DNA of 25,289 nt, taken from Bacteroidales bacterium. Its GTDB lineage: Bacteria > Bacteroidota > Bacteroidia > Bacteroidales > FEN-979. Every line of letters starts with the position of its first letter. Within the stretch, counting starts at the first letter, position 1. The notes beneath the pieces are model-generated. The model worked only from the letters and a program-made list of their open reading frames with translations. It was not told the DNA's origin and did not search any database. Shown piece after piece: positions 25,169 through 25,289 of the stretch. The DNA is taken from the NCBI GenBank assembly GCA_023231005.1, contig JALNWG010000032.1, positions 1 to 25,289 of the forward strand, in the 5' to 3' direction. The position numbers and the translations under genes are program-made.

Positions 25169-25289
25169 GTCGGGTAACGCAGGCGGGTTGCCCCGCCTTT
25201 GTCCCCTAAGAACCGGACTTGAACCTTTCGATTCATCCGGCTCAGGCTCTCATAAGGCGGAGTAAACCACCCGGCAATTTACAAAAATT
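25169..25289 (-). mobile_element. Group II intron, 3' end (domains V-VI); remainder off-window
   Basis: On the minus strand, 25243-25210 is a textbook 34-nt domain V (GAGCCGGATGAATC, GAAA loop, GGTTCAAGTCCGGTTC). It has the AGC catalytic triad, the 2-nt AG bulge and a closing GAAA tetraloop. Domain VI follows, with a perfect GGCGGG-GCAA-CCCGCC hairpin (25197-25182) and an A (25175) seven nucleotides from the 3' end that would be the lariat branch point. The intron ends in ...TTACCCGAC at 25169, giving the required AY end. Bases 25244-25289 belong to the region before domain V; the reverse-transcriptase ORF, if any, is beyond the right edge. Confidence 0.85.
25210..25243 (-). ncRNA. Group II intron domain V (catalytic hairpin)
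   Basis: The hairpin pairs GAGCC with GGTTC and GGA with TCC, has a two-base AG bulge, then TGAATC with GGTTCA, capped by GAAA. Length (34 nt), triad and bulge position match domain V exactly, which is the most conserved part of group II introns. Confidence 0.88.

Noticed and set aside
25169..25236. N-terminal extension of the small membrane protein from ATG 25236
   Set aside because: These bases form domains V and VI of a group II intron, so the first residues (MNRKVQVRFLG...) are an artefact of reading through the intron.

Overview
The window looks like chromosomal DNA of a member of the Bacteroidota. Signs of this are PKD-type surface proteins, Bacteroidota-style -7 boxes (TAnnTTTG), a DUF4468-like secreted protein, weak Shine-Dalgarno signals, and Rhs proteins ending in a core of the GLYYYGARYY type. 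The giant CoA-dehydratase-activase-like protein, a family typical of anaerobes, suggests an anaerobic lifestyle. Genus cannot be read from the sequence. Every intact protein gene is on the minus strand, so gene order below runs from high to low coordinates; the tRNA and an integrase remnant are on the plus strand.

Right end to about 10 kb: a polymorphic-toxin island. At the extreme right is the 3' end of a group II intron (domains V and VI), which splits or truncates a small coiled-coil/transmembrane protein gene. Next come a cytoplasmic-type N-acetylmuramoyl-L-alanine amidase, a secreted DUF4468-like protein, and, 13 nt further on, a 2375-aa protein with the layout of a naturally fused Tc-toxin B-C cocoon (SpvB domain, FG-GAP-like propeller, Tc mid region, Rhs repeats, variable C-terminal toxin). 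Behind it lies a tandem array of three orphan cassettes plus one decayed one. Each intact cassette is a 5'-truncated Rhs core fused in frame to a different toxin domain and followed at once by a different small gene with a signal peptide, the presumed immunity gene. Together with the parent gene this makes four distinct toxin/immunity pairs and a fifth, decayed core.

About 9.0-10.0 kb: the island edge. A tRNA-Asn(GTT) gene is followed by an inverted-repeat cluster and the C-terminal remnant of a tyrosine recombinase that keeps its HxxR, second His and Tyr. This fits an old integration at the tRNA gene.

Left 9 kb: housekeeping and accessory genes. These are a secreted choloylglycine-hydrolase-family Ntn amidase, a TetR/AcrR regulator with a perfect operator-like palindrome over its likely -7 box, and, one nucleotide after the regulator, a 1425-aa double-ATPase activase/dehydratase-like protein. 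The left edge holds the N-terminal 754 codons of an exported PKD-repeat protein that continues outside the window.

The most interesting part is the Tc-like B-C/Rhs gene with its reservoir of orphan toxin/immunity cassettes. All four presumed immunity proteins are exported, two toxins carry JAB/JAMM-like HxH motifs, and an amidase plus a small membrane protein lie directly upstream and might act in release.
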